From positions 1-63,437 of the forward strand of contig JAFRUS010000109.1 in NCBI GenBank assembly GCA_017438745.1: DNA of 63,437 nt, given 5' to 3'. The notes under the pieces are model-generated. The model was not told where the DNA came from and searched no databases. It worked only from the letters and a program-made list of their open reading frames with translations. The position numbers and the translations under genes were made by a program. Each line of letters begins with the position of its first letter. Within the stretch, counting starts at the first letter, position 1. The stretch is from Oscillospiraceae bacterium. GTDB lineage: Bacteria > Bacillota > Clostridia > Oscillospirales > Ruminococcaceae. Shown here piece after piece: positions 17,501-26,193 of the stretch.

Positions 17501-18528
17501 AAATTTTCACAATTTTCAAATACCGGAGATTCAATATATTCGACTTTTTTTGACAGTCTTATACTTTTTAACGCAGTGCAATCATCAAATGCATGACGTC
17601 GAATACGCTTTACACTTTCTGGTATAGTTATATTTTCTAACGAAGTACATTCACTAAAAGTATATTCATCAATACATGTTATACCTTCTGGGATTACTAT
17701 GTCTTTTAAAGAAGTACATTCTTCAAATGCTTTCGATTTAATTTCCGTTACACTTTCTGGTATAGTTATATTTTCTAACGAAGTACATTCTCTAAAAGTT
17801 TTGCTCTCAATAGTTGTTATACTTTCCGGGATTACTATATCTTTTAAAGAAGTACATTCTTTAAATGCTTCTTCTCCAATAGATGTAACGCTTTGCGGTA
17901 TATTAATACTTTCTAATGAACTACAGAAAGCAAATGCAATACGTTCAATATTAACTACACCTTCAGGTATTTCAATATTCTTTAATGAACTACAGCCGCC
18001 AAAAGTATATTCTTCAATAGTGGTTATACCTTTAGGTATGTTTATTTCTGTTAAAGCATCACATTCACTAAACGCATGATCTTCGATAGTTGTAACACTT
18101 TCAGGTAATTTGATTTTTTTTAGCGAATTGCAACATGAAAATGCAGAATTTCGAATAGTAGTAACGCCATCTGGTATATCTATGTTTGTTAATAATGTCC
18201 AACCAAAAAATGCAGCAGTTCCAATAGTTTTTAAACTATTTGGCATCTTAACATTTTTAACATTTATAGAAAATCGGAGGGATGGGCTGATTTCATTAAT
18301 TCTATCTACGCCCTCTTCTATTATAACATTTTCTACCTTACTAAAATTAATAGCTGACCGAGGCCCAGGGTTATTCATGGTTAAAGTTAGTGTTTTTTCA
18401 TCTTCAGACACTTTATAGTACACAATATCTGAATCATTTGCCTTTACCGTACCTGGAACCATTGATAATAAAATAGTGAACGCCAAAAAAACACTTACTA
18501 CTTTGTTGAAATTAATTTGTTTTTTCAT
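14503..18528 (-). CDS. Giant secreted LRR protein with embedded papain-like peptidase signature and dockerin
   Basis: 1341 residues. Signal peptide 1-30. Residues about 60-345, 420-515 and 595-745 are BspA/LRR_5 repeats of 23 residues. Residues about 760-1010 look like a papain-fold cysteine peptidase: Cys in WRGSCEGMA (C813), His in EEGHAVIITG (H920) and Asp or Asn in IPIYDEND (D957/N959). Residues 1040-1280 are beta-rich linker. The end (1286-1341) is a dockerin (DIDGNSVINTSDIVKLS; DLNSDGTTDVSDLLTLV). A cell-surface or cellulosome-bound, substrate-binding protease is the inference. Codon use of the body is markedly more AT-rich than all neighbours, whereas the dockerin-coding end is host-like. 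AAAGGAG precedes the ATG. Confidence 0.8.
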   Translation of the reverse strand: MKKQINFNKVVSVFLAFTILLSMVPGTVKANDSDIVYYKVSEDEKTLTLTMNNPGPRSAINFSKVENVIIEEGVDRINEISPSLRFSINVKNVKMPNSLKTIGTAAFFGWTLLTNIDIPDGVTTIRNSAFSCCNSLKKIKLPESVTTIEDHAFSECDALTEINIPKGITTIEEYTFGGCSSLKNIEIPEGVVNIERIAFAFCSSLESINIPQSVTSIGEEAFKECTSLKDIVIPESITTIESKTFRECTSLENITIPESVTEIKSKAFEECTSLKDIVIPEGITCIDEYTFSECTSLENITIPESVKRIRRHAFDDCTALKSIRLSKKVEYIESPVFENCENLTIYCYENSAAHKEAEKDGINYVLLEENDPYTFDITQDGKLTITINADIDSLDIPEKVNDINVKSVDCINTKNVTQKYKIEHISFPDTLENIEDNAFVGCGIREISFPNSLKTIGKEAFINNDFKEIEIPESVQKIEDGAFRNCQDLEKITIPHDVQIVSNPFGGCYKLTIYCYYGSSAQQCAEKYGIKYELINNIITINGITYALDEDNKTAKVIEVKKEAISAYGTLAFPDEIEPIEKEQYTVTEICAGAVKLDGIKSIQLPNKLTTIRNNAFEKYTGDVFIPGTVSYLDINAFATHDVYKSDFHKSMRENENFSMELYTIRNIYALKNKNGNVLYGFLTDFDDEMKYFCLDSDVTEIGDRAFKYCHNFKRIKIGNKVNKIGYDAFDGIEDQVIIVGYSGSYAERYAKQHNITFESETIFFNWGEDNYSFYNSPSYFDSYDVGELINYYPNSLKEYAEVRRKEEWRGSCEGMAITAILFKMGVLSQENWQNANEKADSTYQLIPTDKNKKLKELINFYHLLQTGVEKNYSTKLYKGNDFEKFYDSVVSYYDDNSEKNDDEKLLVCAFMRKNAEEGHAVIITGKPQELDATFYINRGISFSEKNYYGFRIPIYDENDYTPVRNYYLKNDYSEERYLYIKNDFSRVGIDTDSEIYSHSDDIVSFVVYSISKKEVPDIETLMENNECVKLSGYVNFMYKNTTRLLIKDNNKTKKEAIIEGTNKVSGELECDISPIYNSSAVDENNEISEAYASFAEGENYSVEPLNSTEPLDIKLLTKDSYMSVKTTEGGKATFENNKTLSLSNPSGKEFEAVFTVNDEYMKLPWYTIKLSGENSKDIKIESTEEGYVVTGDNLKNIKLTANNLEEKTELTLNTDTEKVLLKASKGDKELVVAEGEKIADVKEADLDVYEDKDNDGTFETKTQTATISNLTEDDAAEPEFENSQYDIDGNSVINTSDIVKLSHILIAPEKYADLKDKADLNSDGTTDVSDLLTLVRFMKQ
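17500..18240 (-). repeat. In-gene tandem LRR-coding DNA repeats
   Basis: The 69-base (23-residue) LRR units are arranged here in near-identical pairs. The 138-base block encoding CTSLKDIVIPE...ECTSLENITIPES occurs twice almost unchanged (about 17,640-17,870). Such homogeneity at DNA level points to recent unit expansion. Confidence 0.7.
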
Positions 18529-18634
18529 ATATTACTCTCCTTTGGGTATTAAATAATTAATGCAAAAATAATTCTGTCATTTTTCTCGCCTCTTAAGTGC
18601 AATTGACCTATATAATATCTTCTTTTGTCTGGCA

Positions 18635-20368
18635 TTACTCCGGTATCACATAGCACACAGCAAGATAAACTACGGTCGAAAGCACTGCGAAAGTGCATGC
18701 AAGAACACCTGCGGAAATCCCTGCGATCTTATATGCCTTCGGTTTTGATGTTTTCAGTTTGTCGAGCATAACACCGGCAAAAAGCATCTGTACAGGAACA
18801 GTAAGCACGATATATCTGAAATTGAGCGTACATGTAAACGGATAATCGTAAGCCATCTTGTATAAGTAGATCACGTTTAAGAAATAGAAGGAACCGAAGA
18901 ATAACTTTTGTACCAGATCCATTTTGTTCTTTCTGAAAAACGAGATGATCATTGTTACAAAAGCGATGAGAGCAATAACCGCTGACAGCCAGAAGAAAAC
19001 CTTTGCGGTCTTAATGATACCCGGCATGTTTGTGAAGTTTCCTTCGTTGATATACTCACTGAACAGCGAGTTCTTCATTATTGCAATGAGCGGGTTATGC
19101 TCGTTGTATCCGGCATAGCCATCGTCGCTTATATACATCCACTGTTCAAATACTGATTTGAACTGATAGCCTGAAAAGTCCGTTATTCTTCCCTTAAACG
19201 GCATTCCGGAAATATTCTGTAAAAGTCCCTCCGGAAGTTCCTGAACGTAGAGAAGCGGAACACCATAGTTTATGTAGTTTCTTGTACCGTACCAGAGTCC
19301 GAGAGGAGCACAGATAACGATGAATACAACAAACTGACGGAGTATCGTTCTCCATTCGGTCTTTAAATTCTTAAAAAGCACAATCGCAAATACAAGAGCC
19401 GTCGAAGGAGCAACAAGTCCTGCGGTAAGCTTTGTCATCATACCAAGTCCGATGCAGAAGGCAAGCCTGATTATTCCCCGGTAGGTCGGTTTCTCATACC
19501 ATTCAAGAAGAGCAGCTATGGATCCTGCCATAAGTGCCGTCGCAAGGGCATCATTGTTTATGCTTCCGGAATAGAAAGTAAGCTGCGGGTGGAAAGATAC
19601 TACTGCCAGCGGTACATAAAGAGCAGCACCTTCCAGTTTGAAGTGTCTGAATATCTTGTAGGCAGATATTACGATGCACATGGAATAGAACAGCGCAAGC
19701 ATCTGAACGCTCTCACGGGACTGGTTGAGATCTATTCCGCAGCAGTTGTTATTGAACCAGATCCACACCGCACTGCAGAAATGGCTGAGCGGCGGATGAC
19801 AGAACTGGAAGCGTTCCCTTATATCGAAGTCAGGCAGATGTCTTTCAGTAAGCAGATATGTAATGTATCCTGCATGTCCTTCACCACAGTCAAAGGTCTG
19901 CACATCATGCTGTCTTGACAGGACGGATGTTCCGAGCACATAGTAAAGCTTCAGGAAAAATCCTGTGCCGAGTATGAAAAACGAAAACATCTGTCTGCGG
20001 TATTTGTGCCAGTCTGAGATGAACATCACAGCCAGTGTCAGCGCACATCCTCCGGCAAAATGCCACACTGCCCTGTTTTCCGATGCCGAATACTGCTTTG
20101 CCAGAAGCGGAACAGCGGCACTCACTGCCGCCATAATACCGATTGCCGGGTATTTATTAAGTTTTCCTTTTTTGTAACCGCAAAAAAGAAGGGCAGCTGC
20201 AGATAACAGTACCATAATGCACTCCGTCAGAAGTGCATTAGCCGGTATATTCTCCACTGCGCCCAGAAAAAACGGATGAATGCACAGACAGACTGCAAAA
20301 GCGCAGATATATGGATTTCCTGCGAGCAGTTTTACAAATCTGTCCGTATAAGTATTAGTATCAGTCAT
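18635..20368 (-). CDS. Multi-pass membrane glycosyltransferase (PMT/ArnT-like)
   Basis: 577 residues with roughly twelve membrane helices and a large loop after helix seven (about 370-430). The early external loop TFDCGEGHAGYITYLLTERH resembles the Asp/Glu-containing first loop of the GT-C fold enzymes that move a sugar from a polyprenyl-phosphate carrier to protein or lipid (protein mannosyltransferase, ArnT). Acceptor and donor are unknown. The ATG at 20368 is chosen since it overlaps the upstream stop (ATGACTGA) and has GAAGAGGA ahead; longer starts would run far into the peptidase gene. It is translationally coupled to the M23 peptidase. Confidence 0.7.
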   Translation of the reverse strand: MTDTNTYTDRFVKLLAGNPYICAFAVCLCIHPFFLGAVENIPANALLTECIMVLLSAAALLFCGYKKGKLNKYPAIGIMAAVSAAVPLLAKQYSASENRAVWHFAGGCALTLAVMFISDWHKYRRQMFSFFILGTGFFLKLYYVLGTSVLSRQHDVQTFDCGEGHAGYITYLLTERHLPDFDIRERFQFCHPPLSHFCSAVWIWFNNNCCGIDLNQSRESVQMLALFYSMCIVISAYKIFRHFKLEGAALYVPLAVVSFHPQLTFYSGSINNDALATALMAGSIAALLEWYEKPTYRGIIRLAFCIGLGMMTKLTAGLVAPSTALVFAIVLFKNLKTEWRTILRQFVVFIVICAPLGLWYGTRNYINYGVPLLYVQELPEGLLQNISGMPFKGRITDFSGYQFKSVFEQWMYISDDGYAGYNEHNPLIAIMKNSLFSEYINEGNFTNMPGIIKTAKVFFWLSAVIALIAFVTMIISFFRKNKMDLVQKLFFGSFYFLNVIYLYKMAYDYPFTCTLNFRYIVLTVPVQMLFAGVMLDKLKTSKPKAYKIAGISAGVLACTFAVLSTVVYLAVCYVIPE

Positions 20369-21890
20369 AATCCTCTTCGTATTCTTCGTTTTCTTCTTCG
20401 TATTCAGTTTCTGATTCTTCTTCAGGGTCGTCTGCATTTACTCTTAAGTAAGCCGCAGGATCCCTGCAGATATTCTTTTCGCGGACTTCAAAATGAAGAT
20501 GCGGTCCGGTTGAATCTCCGGTCGTACCGATTTCTCCGATAAGTTCTCCGCGCTTTATCTCGGTGCCGTTCTTGGCAATTACCTTGCTCATGTGAGCATA
20601 AAGGGTTGCATATCCGTCACCGTGATCGATCATTACAAAATAGCCGTAGCCGCCTGTGTTCCATCCTGCTGCAATGACCTTTCCGTCAGCCGCAGCATAA
20701 ATACCGGTACCGAGCGGTGCCGCTATATCAAGTCCCTTGTGATTGCGGTCGCTGATAAACACATCGCTTATCTCGCCGCCGTCAACAGGCCACATAAACT
20801 GTCCCGAGCCCCTGAGGACTGTATCCTCATATGCCGGTTCAGCCTCGGTCTGCGCAAGCATTATTCCGACTGCTATTTCCTCATCTACCGCAGGTTCGAC
20901 TACCTGAACGGAAATAAGTTCACGAGCTGTTTCAATGTCACCGTCGTACTTTATGCGGAATCTGCTTAAGCTTTCGCCGTTTACACCTTCGCGTATAAGC
21001 TCGCTTTCACCGCGTTCAAGGAATTCGCTGTCAACGATCTTTGTATCATAAGGAACGACCGTTTTTTCTTCGATTTCCTTTGTAACTATTACAGGAAGGT
21101 TCTGGCTTTTTCTTGCTATGGTAACTACAGTACCGGCTGAAAAAACATCAGGGTCTTCCGCAAGTTCAGGATTCATTTCCAGAAGTTCATCGATCGTTAT
21201 GCCGTGATCTTCAGCTATCCAGTAAAGAGAATCTCCCTCCACACCGGTGTAGGTAACTTCCGGTGTTTCCGCCATAAGATATTTCATAACGGACTCAGTG
21301 TCTGAGATCTTCTCTTTTGGATAATAGTTCTTTATATATTCTATGCTGCTTTTGTATTCTGCATCGATAATGCCGGGTTCAGATTTTATCTGTTCAAGTC
21401 TTGCGTCAAGCTTCGTCTTTAGTTCCGCACCGTCTTTTACACATCCGGCAAGTTCGCCGTCAATGTAGATGCCCACTGCTTCAACGCCGTTTTTATTTTC
21501 AGCAGGAACAGAAGTAACAGGTAATGTTACCACTTCAGATATTTCCGTCACCGGAGCTTCTGTAACTTCCTCTGCAAGTATCCCGGCTGCCGGTGTCACA
21601 TTTACACTGTGTGAAGCGGAAATACCGGATATCTTCGACTCGATCAGAGAAGCATTATTAAGAAGAACAGCAAATGCAAGAAGTGCTGCCGCAGGAACAC
21701 CATAATGAACACACTTTGAAACAAACTGCTTACCGCCGTCAACTCTGATACTGCCGACAGTCATATCTGTCATGTCGCATTTTTTATCAGTTTTTCCGGC
21801 TTCAGATGCGGATCCTGTTTCTTCTGTCAGAGAAGCTTTATCACTTTCATGTCTTTTTTCCGAAACGTCCTTATGACGTTTTCTGCCCAT
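20361..21890 (-). CDS. Membrane-anchored LysM-G5-M23 cell-wall peptidase
   Basis: 509 residues. A cytoplasmic, charged N terminus (1-62), one membrane helix (63-80), a Thr/Val-rich linker, a LysM domain (about 215-260, GDSLYWIAEDHG), a G5 domain (about 270-343) and an M23 peptidase (370-475). Zinc ligands are visible: H384 and D388 in HKGLD, H433 in LYAHMS and H464/H466 in HLHFEV. It is thus a complete endopeptidase for peptidoglycan cross-bridges facing outwards, followed by a very acidic tail. The ATG at 21890 follows GGAGGGAG. It overlaps the glycosyltransferase gene by 8 bases, which suggests a joint job in envelope building. Confidence 0.88.
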   Translation of the reverse strand: MGRKRHKDVSEKRHESDKASLTEETGSASEAGKTDKKCDMTDMTVGSIRVDGGKQFVSKCVHYGVPAAALLAFAVLLNNASLIESKISGISASHSVNVTPAAGILAEEVTEAPVTEISEVVTLPVTSVPAENKNGVEAVGIYIDGELAGCVKDGAELKTKLDARLEQIKSEPGIIDAEYKSSIEYIKNYYPKEKISDTESVMKYLMAETPEVTYTGVEGDSLYWIAEDHGITIDELLEMNPELAEDPDVFSAGTVVTIARKSQNLPVIVTKEIEEKTVVPYDTKIVDSEFLERGESELIREGVNGESLSRFRIKYDGDIETARELISVQVVEPAVDEEIAVGIMLAQTEAEPAYEDTVLRGSGQFMWPVDGGEISDVFISDRNHKGLDIAAPLGTGIYAAADGKVIAAGWNTGGYGYFVMIDHGDGYATLYAHMSKVIAKNGTEIKRGELIGEIGTTGDSTGPHLHFEVREKNICRDPAAYLRVNADDPEEESETEYEEENEEYEEDYD

Positions 21891-22152
21891 ACAAACAGCT
21901 CCCTCCGTAAATTTTACGTAAACGCTTATCAAACCGGAAATCCGGATTTGCTCCTGTTTCACACGTTAGTAAGCTCAACAAATTATTACAAATTTATTAC
22001 ACTGTTTTATATTATATCAGACTCTCAGAAAAAATCAAACCTTTTATGGAGTTAAATGTAAGTATCCTGTGTTTTTTGTATACATCAGCATATATCACTG
22101 TACATCTGTCACCGGCTTACGCACAATGCACAACAGATATAATGGTATCGCT

Positions 22153-23019
22153 TCACTTTATTTCATTAAAAGGATATTTTCTGAACAAATGCAGAATATT
22201 TTCCCACGGTGATGCTTCCAGTACTATCATACCGCCTTTTCCGTCCGGAAAAGATACCTCACCGCAGTGAAGTGTCTGCCCTGTGGCATCCTCGCAGCTT
22301 CCGCCGTAAAGATCATCTCCCGCAAGCGGAAAACCGATGTGGGAAAAGTGTACCCTTATCTGATGAGTCCTTCCCGTTTCAAGTTCTATTCTCGCATAGG
22401 AATATTTCCCGCAGGAGGATATGATACGGTAATTGGTGACAGCGTTCTGTCCGTCAGGTGCAACGCATCGGGTTATAAGCGACTCCGTCTGCCGCTTTAT
22501 CGGTGCATCTATCCTTCCCGATTTTTCTTCCGGCTCGCCGCAGATAACGGCATAATAGACCTTTTTCACGCTTCTCTGCAGACGGGCTGCACTGTGCTGG
22601 TCCTTGGCCACAACACACAGTCCCGATGTGTTTCTGTCAAGACGGTTCACCGGCCTGAAGGTAAACTCCGGATAAAGTGCAGAAAAATAATTGCCGAGGG
22701 TATCCTCGTAATGATTCATGGAAGGATGAACCGGCATGCCCTGGGGCTTGTTGAACACGATCACCGAATCGTTCTCAAAAACAACCGGAACATTCAGCTC
22801 CGCATTCGGCGGTATCTCGTTTTCGTCGGAAACATGAAGTATAACCTCAGCCCCTGCCGGAACATCGTCTATGGTGCGTATAAGCTTTCCCTCACAGGTT
22901 ATCCCCATAGGCTGACGCTTGAGCTTTGTGATAAGTCTTCTTGAAACGCCGTTTTCCTTCTGGAGAAAGAACTGCAGATTTACCGGAACGCCGCTTTCAT
23001 TTCTGAATTTAAGATCCAT
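22153..23019 (-). CDS. RluA/RluD-family pseudouridine synthase
   Basis: 288 residues. The catalytic Asp sits in VNRLDRNTSG (the family usually has HRLDxxTSG; here Asn replaces His), with LETGRTHQIRVHF and the GDDLYGG end motif. An S4-like N-terminal segment (about 10-70, VSRRLITKLKR...) is present. These enzymes make pseudouridine in 23S rRNA or tRNA; the exact target cannot be told from sequence. Its start overlaps the stop of the upstream histidine phosphatase gene (TAATG), so the two are one operon. Confidence 0.88.
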   Translation of the reverse strand: MDLKFRNESGVPVNLQFFLQKENGVSRRLITKLKRQPMGITCEGKLIRTIDDVPAGAEVILHVSDENEIPPNAELNVPVVFENDSVIVFNKPQGMPVHPSMNHYEDTLGNYFSALYPEFTFRPVNRLDRNTSGLCVVAKDQHSAARLQRSVKKVYYAVICGEPEEKSGRIDAPIKRQTESLITRCVAPDGQNAVTNYRIISSCGKYSYARIELETGRTHQIRVHFSHIGFPLAGDDLYGGSCEDATGQTLHCGEVSFPDGKGGMIVLEASPWENILHLFRKYPFNEIK

Positions 23020-23636
23020 TACTTAAGGAACGGTGCTCTGCCAAGTATCTCGAAAGCCTGTGCCTGATGCCACATCTGTGTTGTAACGAGCACTTCAAAG
23101 CCTTCGCCCGGTTCACAGGTTATCTCATTCGGCTTGTACTTCGGAAGTCCGAAACATGAGAGCATGTTTGAAATGATTCCGGAATGTGTAACGATGGCAG
23201 TTGCATTGAATTCCTCGTCCATCATGTTTCTGATGATCCTGTCCAGTGCCTGGTAAACGCGCACGATCATATCTGAAAGAGCTTCGCCTCCCGGAGGAGA
23301 GTTTTCAATACCGCCCTTGAGCCATTCCTTGTAGTCATCGCGCTTAATAAGCTCTTCAACTCCGAGGCCTTCGAATTCGCCGAAATCAAGTTCACGAAGA
23401 TCAGGAACGACAATTGTCTCGCGGTCCTTGAAGATGATCTCTGCTGTTTCAGTACATCTTTTAAGCGGACTTGTGTATACTCTTTCCACGCCCGGATAAT
23501 CAAATTCATCGAGCTTGTCAAGGAGTTCCCTTTTACCGGCTTCTGAAAGAGAATAATCAGTTTTTCCGATGTAAATACCCTTCTCATTAGCCTCAGTTCT
23601 TCCGTGTCTCATTATGTAAAGTCTGTAACCCTTCAA
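23019..23636 (-). CDS. Histidine phosphatase family protein (phosphoglycerate mutase-like)
   Basis: 205 residues. The nucleophilic His is in IMRHGRTEAN (about 8-17), a second conserved Arg in YTSPLKRCTETA, the acid ELDFGEFEGLG, and the later catalytic His in IVTHSG. This is the branch that includes CobC-, PhoE- and GpmB-like broad phosphatases; a specific substrate cannot be named. The start is TTG at 23636: GGAGG lies 9 bases ahead. Between them is ATG-CGT-TGA, a two-codon frame whose stop overlaps the TTG. The gene is coupled to the downstream pseudouridine synthase. Confidence 0.82.
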   Translation of the reverse strand: MKGYRLYIMRHGRTEANEKGIYIGKTDYSLSEAGKRELLDKLDEFDYPGVERVYTSPLKRCTETAEIIFKDRETIVVPDLRELDFGEFEGLGVEELIKRDDYKEWLKGGIENSPPGGEALSDMIVRVYQALDRIIRNMMDEEFNATAIVTHSGIISNMLSCFGLPKYKPNEITCEPGEGFEVLVTTQMWHQAQAFEILGRAPFLK

Positions 23637-23694
23637 CGCATGAATCCTCCATTCAAATCATTAAACAAATTTCTGTTTTTGCGTTCACTTTATA

Positions 23695-23723
23695 TTTACA
23701 AAATTATTGTTTTGAGCTATAAT
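23695..23723 (+). promoter_or_regulatory. Predicted promoter of apbE
   Basis: TTTACA (23695-23700), 17 bases, TATAAT (23718-23723). The transcript would carry the family A hairpin element (23739-23826) in its leader. Confidence 0.6.
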
Positions 23724-23738
23724 GTAATAGTACAGAAA

Positions 23739-23826
23739 CGCTGATTTATTCATAGATCAGCGCGGGGGAACGGGGCGAAGCCCCGCATCTCCCCCACCTC
23801 CGGATCCGGAAGAGCCGGATCCGGAA
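23739..23826. repeat. Palindromic element, family A, copy 1 (in the apbE leader)
   Basis: Three hairpins in order: CGCTGATT / AGATCAGCG arms (23739-23762), CGGGGCGAAGCCCCG (23771-23785) and CCGGATCCGG arms (23800-23824). It stands between the apbE promoter and start codon. Confidence 0.8.
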
Positions 23827-23853
23827 GAACAGCATATTATCGCAGTCAAGGGA

Positions 23854-24816
23854 GTGAGCGACATCAGAAAAAAATCAGTTTTTACTACGATTATACTGAT
23901 GGCCGCCTTAGGACTGCCTTTTTTATTTTATCATAACAGACATGATTATACAAGTATATTTTTTTCGATGGATACAGTAGTTTCCGTTAAGTCTGACAAG
24001 AACATAACAGAACAGATCAAAACCGAAATAACTGCCCTCGATGAAATACTTGACTGCTGCTCGGAAACTTCCGAAATATCTGAACTCAACAGGAAAAAGG
24101 AAAAGATCTGCAGCAGTGAACTTACAGATTTTATTTTACAAAGCGAAGAACTTAGCCGTACCTATGGGTACGGTGTTGATATTTCCTCCGGTGAGCTTAC
24201 CGAACTCTGGCGTGACTCACTTGAGAAAAAAGTGCTGCCTGAAGGGGATAAAATCGCAGAACTCTTAAACCCAAACGGGAAACAGAACATCAGCGTATCC
24301 GGTGACAAGGTAACGCTTGAAAACGGAGTGAGCATCGATCCCGGTGCCGCAGCCAAAGGGTACGCACTTGATATGATAAAAGATATCTGCGTCTCCTCCG
24401 GCTCGGAATACACGGTAGTTTCAACCGGCTCCTCCACCCTGCTCTACAGCAGCGATCTTCAGCATATTTTCAGCTGCGGGATCAAAGCCGGAAAGGACAA
24501 GATTGCAGGTACTGCCAAAGTAAAGTCCTGCTTCGTTTCCACATCCGGAGACTATGAACGCTGTACCGAAATAGACGGGAAAAATTATCATCACATACTC
24601 GATATGAAAACCGGATATCCTTCTGAAACCGGATTTTCATCAGTTACCGTATTCTGCGACAGCGGACTCAAATCAGATTTTCTGTCAACACTGATCTTCG
24701 CCGAAGGAACAGAAGAAATAGGAAAATATCTCGACTCGGACGAATTTCAGATAGTCGCAGTCGATAAAAAAGGGAACATCATAAAAAGCGACTCACTTGA
24801 TTTTACCGGAGCTTAA
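23854..24816 (+). CDS. apbE: ApbE, FAD:protein FMN transferase
   Basis: 320 residues with one N-terminal membrane anchor (about 8-24). It has the ApbE landmarks: MDTVVSVK, DPGAAAKGYALD with the substrate-binding Gly-Ala-Ala-Lys-Gly, the TGSS loop and HHILDMKTGYP, whose Asp binds magnesium. The enzyme splits FAD and attaches FMN to a Thr in target proteins on the outer face of the membrane. It stands immediately before rnfCDGEAB, whose RnfG and RnfD carry such target motifs, so these are its likely substrates. The start is taken as GTG at 23854, but AAGGGA touches it without spacing, so initiation there may be poor. Confidence 0.88.
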   Translation: MSDIRKKSVFTTIILMAALGLPFLFYHNRHDYTSIFFSMDTVVSVKSDKNITEQIKTEITALDEILDCCSETSEISELNRKKEKICSSELTDFILQSEELSRTYGYGVDISSGELTELWRDSLEKKVLPEGDKIAELLNPNGKQNISVSGDKVTLENGVSIDPGAAAKGYALDMIKDICVSSGSEYTVVSTGSSTLLYSSDLQHIFSCGIKAGKDKIAGTAKVKSCFVSTSGDYERCTEIDGKNYHHILDMKTGYPSETGFSSVTVFCDSGLKSDFLSTLIFAEGTEEIGKYLDSDEFQIVAVDKKGNIIKSDSLDFTGA

Positions 24817-24875
24817 GGAAAAGCTGACTTATTCATAAATCAGCGCGGAGCGAAGCCGGAGTGCTGGCTTAATCA
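24815..24875. repeat. Palindromic element, family A, copy 2 (short)
   Basis: It begins at the apbE stop codon (TAAGGAA) and contains AGCTGA / AAATCAGCG arms and a degenerate centre. It lies between apbE and rnfC. Confidence 0.6.
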
Positions 24876-24904
24876 GTGAAAATATGATTTAAAAGGGGTT
24901 AAAA

Positions 24905-26173
24905 ATGTATAAACTAAAAAGTATAACACTTGATCATAAAAAGAACACGGCAGGCCTGGAAGCACAAAAACTTCCGCTTCCTTCAAAGGTGCTGATACCT
25001 ATGTCGATGCACATAGGTGTACCGTGTGAACCGACAGTTAAAAAGGGCGATCATGTATTCACCGGTCAGAAGATCGGCGATTCCGACGCACCTCTTTCAG
25101 TACCGATTCACGCAAGTATTTCAGGAACTGTAAGCGATATAAAAGACTACAGGCTTTTAAACGGAAAGGTCTGCAAAGCTGTCGAAATAGAATCGGACGG
25201 AAAAGAAGAAACGGCAGAATGCACTCCGCCGGAAATAACCGACAAGGCTTCATTCCTTAAGGCTGTCCGTGAAAGCGGCGTGTGCGGACTCGGAGGCGCC
25301 GGCTTCCCTACTCACGTAAAACTTGACTTCAAAAAGGAAATCGACACTCTCGTAATAAACGCTGCAGAGTGTGAACCATACATTACATCCGACTACCGTC
25401 AGATGGTTGAAAAACCGGAGGACGTTCTCGGCGGAGTAAAACTCGTCATGAAATACACCGGCATCCCGAAGACGGTCATAGCCATAGAAACCAACAAGCC
25501 GGATGTGATCGAGGACTTTCTTAAGCTTACTTCCGACATACCGGAAATAGAAGTTCTCAGTCTGCCGTCAACATATCCGCAGGGTGCGGAAAAAGTACTT
25601 GTCTACTCGGCTACCGGAAGAATTGTCGGTGAAGGCGAAATACCGGCAGACAAAAAAGTAATTGTAATGAACGTTTCTACTGTTGCATTCATTTACAGAT
25701 ACACACAGAACGGCATACCGCTCATAAGCCGCAGGATCACTGTGGAAGGAACTGCGGTAAAGAAACCGCTGAACGTCTTCGCTCCTGTAGGAACACAGGT
25801 AAGCGAACTTCTGAAGTTCACCGGAACAGATGTAAACACAGTTAAAAAGCTTGTTGCCGGTGGTCCTATGATGGGATCATGTCTTTTAAGCGCTGACACT
25901 CCGGTAGTCAAGACAAGCAACTCATTCCTTGCTGACAGCGAATACACGGAACCGGTCACAACTGCCTGCATACGCTGCGGAAGATGCGTAAGAGCCTGCG
26001 CAATGGAACTTATGCCGCTAAGGCTCGAAAAAGCATACCGAGATAAAAATAAAAATGAACTTAAAAGACTGAAAGTCGGACTGTGCATGAACTGCGGTGC
26101 CTGCACCTATGTCTGTCCGGCAAACAGAAAGCTCGCTGAGACAAATCAGCTTGCGAAGCTTCTTATAAGATAA
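24905..26173 (+). CDS. rnfC: RnfC, ferredoxin:NAD oxidoreductase subunit
   Basis: 422 residues, the compact RnfC of Firmicutes. It has an NADH/FMN-binding part with GGAGFPTHVK (about 128-137), and two 4Fe-4S motifs near the C terminus, CIRCGRCVRAC and CMNCGACTYVCP. RnfC is the cytoplasmic subunit that exchanges electrons with NAD. It opens the rnfCDGEAB operon; the whole complex couples ferredoxin oxidation to NAD reduction and pumps sodium or protons out. AAGGGG precedes the ATG by 6 bases. Confidence 0.95.
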   Translation: MYKLKSITLDHKKNTAGLEAQKLPLPSKVLIPMSMHIGVPCEPTVKKGDHVFTGQKIGDSDAPLSVPIHASISGTVSDIKDYRLLNGKVCKAVEIESDGKEETAECTPPEITDKASFLKAVRESGVCGLGGAGFPTHVKLDFKKEIDTLVINAAECEPYITSDYRQMVEKPEDVLGGVKLVMKYTGIPKTVIAIETNKPDVIEDFLKLTSDIPEIEVLSLPSTYPQGAEKVLVYSATGRIVGEGEIPADKKVIVMNVSTVAFIYRYTQNGIPLISRRITVEGTAVKKPLNVFAPVGTQVSELLKFTGTDVNTVKKLVAGGPMMGSCLLSADTPVVKTSNSFLADSEYTEPVTTACIRCGRCVRACAMELMPLRLEKAYRDKNKNELKRLKVGLCMNCGACTYVCPANRKLAETNQLAKLLIR

Positions 26174-26193
26174 CACCCCGGAGGTATAATAAC

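Noticed and set aside
17500..18240. CRISPR-like regularly spaced repeats
   Set aside because: The period of 69 bases is that of LRR codons, is in frame and lies within a signal-peptide-bearing protein.
17699..18418. Plus-strand hydrophobic frames opposite the LRR gene
   Set aside because: They arise from the reverse complement of a repetitive coding sequence and lack start signals.
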